DNA of 64,000 nt from Aphelocoma coerulescens (taxonomy: Eukaryota > Chordata > Aves > Passeriformes > Corvidae). The translations under genes and the position numbers were made by a program. Below the pieces are notes generated by a model. The model did not search any database, was not told the DNA's origin, and was given only the letters and a program-made list of their open reading frames with translations. Below, piece after piece: positions 62,511 through 64,000 of the stretch (position 1 is its first letter; every line of letters begins with the position of its first letter). The stretch covers positions 88,830,004 to 88,894,003 of the forward strand of contig NC_091015.1 in NCBI RefSeq assembly GCF_041296385.1, read 5' to 3'.

Positions 62511-64000
62511 GAAACTCACATTACCACTATTGACTTTCAATTAACCAACTGTTGAAAATATGCACAACATCATGAAGTTAATTCTATTTATACTTTGAGA
62601 TGCATTACATTAGCGTGACATGAACACACCAGCACTAACATATATGCTTCAAGAAACTAATGAATGTTTCAGAACATAGAAATCAGAATAGCTTGTTAAA
62701 AGATGAAAGAGAATGGGAATTATTTTACTTTCAAGTCTTTACCCTTTTGTTGGGATATTCCCTTAACTTGGGATATACAGCAACATTGTTATTTATCCAT
62801 TCACCTAAACATTCCTTGATTATAAGACTAATACCTTCCAATGGCAGAAGTGCCCTAATTAATACACTAAACTCCATATCCCTTGGTTTAAAGAAAGTAT
62901 AATATTCAAGTTTTCAATTCATACACTTCCACATGATACTTCCACAGGTGACTATATCCCTTAACATGATTCTTCAGACTCATGATCTCAGCATATCATG
63001 GAATTATTGAGAAATATACATTTAATACTCTATTTTCATGTGTAACATGTAAATATGATTTAAAGAAATTTCTTGTTCCAACTATAGAGTTATCAGGTGT
63101 CTGCAATTTTATGTTGAATAAAAAGACATTTTATTCCCTCTTTTTGTAATCTATCTGATAAATTTAAATAATAGGTATGTCCATTATGGTAAGAAGGGTT
63201 CCATCTTTCTTTATAGACAGTATCAAAGAATCAAAACCACTATTTTCTTTTTTCCCAGTATGGCCCAAAATATGTGAACACACAGATCTTTTTTTTCTGG
63301 TTTTAATTCAGTAGAATAGCTTTATTGCCTCTAAGAGTTCATTTCCAAGTTCTTGGGTAGCAAGCTACATCTATGTGATTATCCAATTCCAGCCTATGAA
63401 GAATATAGTTCTGGAACCTAATTCCAATTATTTGACTTATCTAGTGTGAATTCTACTTAGTTTAAAGCTTCCATTTCAGATGACTGTGTTGAAAGAACTG
63501 TTTGGGGTTTTTTTCCAATATGTCAAACACACCTAGTTTTTACTCTGTCCTCTGATTGAAATTAATGAGATACTTGCTTGTATAGCGAAAGAACAATAAA
63601 TTAATAGTCTCTCATTTTTTTAATAAATATTTTCAAATTATCCCTTCCATCCTGATATTGGTTCACAATTAGCATGTTTAACTTCAAAGGTCTCCAAATA
63701 AAACTGTGTGAATGGATAATAAAAAATTAATATATTTTCCTATAAATGTTTCTACCAAGAACTCTTTCACAGTGAGTTTAAAAACCTCCTTTAACTACTC
63801 TGCTGATTGTACAAAATTTTGCTGTATACATAGTGATTTTGTAGCCTAGTGTAAAATGGGGTCATGTTGTTTAACCCAAAGCAAGACTCAAATTAAAGTA
63901 AGGTTTTTTGCATTTTCTTCCAAAGCCAGACAAATAAAGGTCTAAGTAAAGACAAAATTTTGGAAATAGTTGTGCATATATTCATGTGTCGTCTCTGTAA
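62511..64000. other. Unique AT-rich non-coding DNA
   Basis: No gene or repeat recognised to the end of the window. Confidence 0.5.

Overview
The window looks like a stretch of bird nuclear DNA, most likely from a songbird. It is AT-rich and has no intact protein-coding gene, no rRNA or tRNA that I can recognise, no CRISPR array and no operon structure. The bird assignment rests on the repeats: at least ten CR1 LINE remnants (several with the CR1 3' signature of ATTCTRTG-type octamers) and several solo LTRs of avian endogenous-retrovirus types. All family assignments are from memory and reading by eye, not from a database search. The longest open frames (150-165 codons) lie inside LTRs or low-complexity DNA and are not genes. 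The overall picture is a gene desert or a very long intron.

Layout. 1-6 kb: AT-rich unique sequence. 6.1-7.1 kb: a minus-strand solo LTR (LTR A). 7-16 kb: unique DNA with two perfect short hairpins, an ancient CR1 scrap at 12.1 kb, a possible small 5' exon at 14.70-14.78 kb, and a T/G-rich tract followed by a CR1 3' end at 15.4-15.6 kb. 16.9-17.4 kb: a clean 516-bp solo LTR with a perfect 5-bp target-site duplication (TSD). 19.8-21.1 kb: two unrelated LTRs in opposite orientations almost abutting (LTR B, internally deleted; LTR C). 22.2-22.7 kb: a CR1 reverse-transcriptase fragment. 24.6 kb: a 20-bp-period palindromic minisatellite. 26.8-27.2 kb: the best preserved CR1 3' end. 29.6-30.3 kb: an old CR1. 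34.9-35.25 kb: an unexplained GC-rich block. 37.6, 39.5-40.0 and 44.5-45.4 kb: further CR1 pieces, the last retaining a recognisable FADD reverse-transcriptase motif. 49.4 kb: a (GA)n microsatellite. 50.0-50.5 kb: an LTR 3' end. 57.1-58.5 kb: a 1,358-bp LTR with 5-bp TSD and internal repeats. 59.8-61.6 kb: a minus-strand CR1 split by a 660-bp LTR with a perfect 6-bp TSD. 62.2-62.5 kb: another CR1 tail.

No genes act together here. What the window records is insertion history: old CR1 copies, later LTR insertions reduced to solo LTRs, and one clear nested event (LTR inside CR1 at 60.6-61.3 kb). The non-repeat items most worth checking are the splice-bounded ATG exon candidate at 14.7 kb, the perfect hairpin at 8.14 kb, the AT-rich octamer-containing block at 8.9-9.2 kb and the GC-rich block at 35 kb. 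I did not find evidence of a new biological system.
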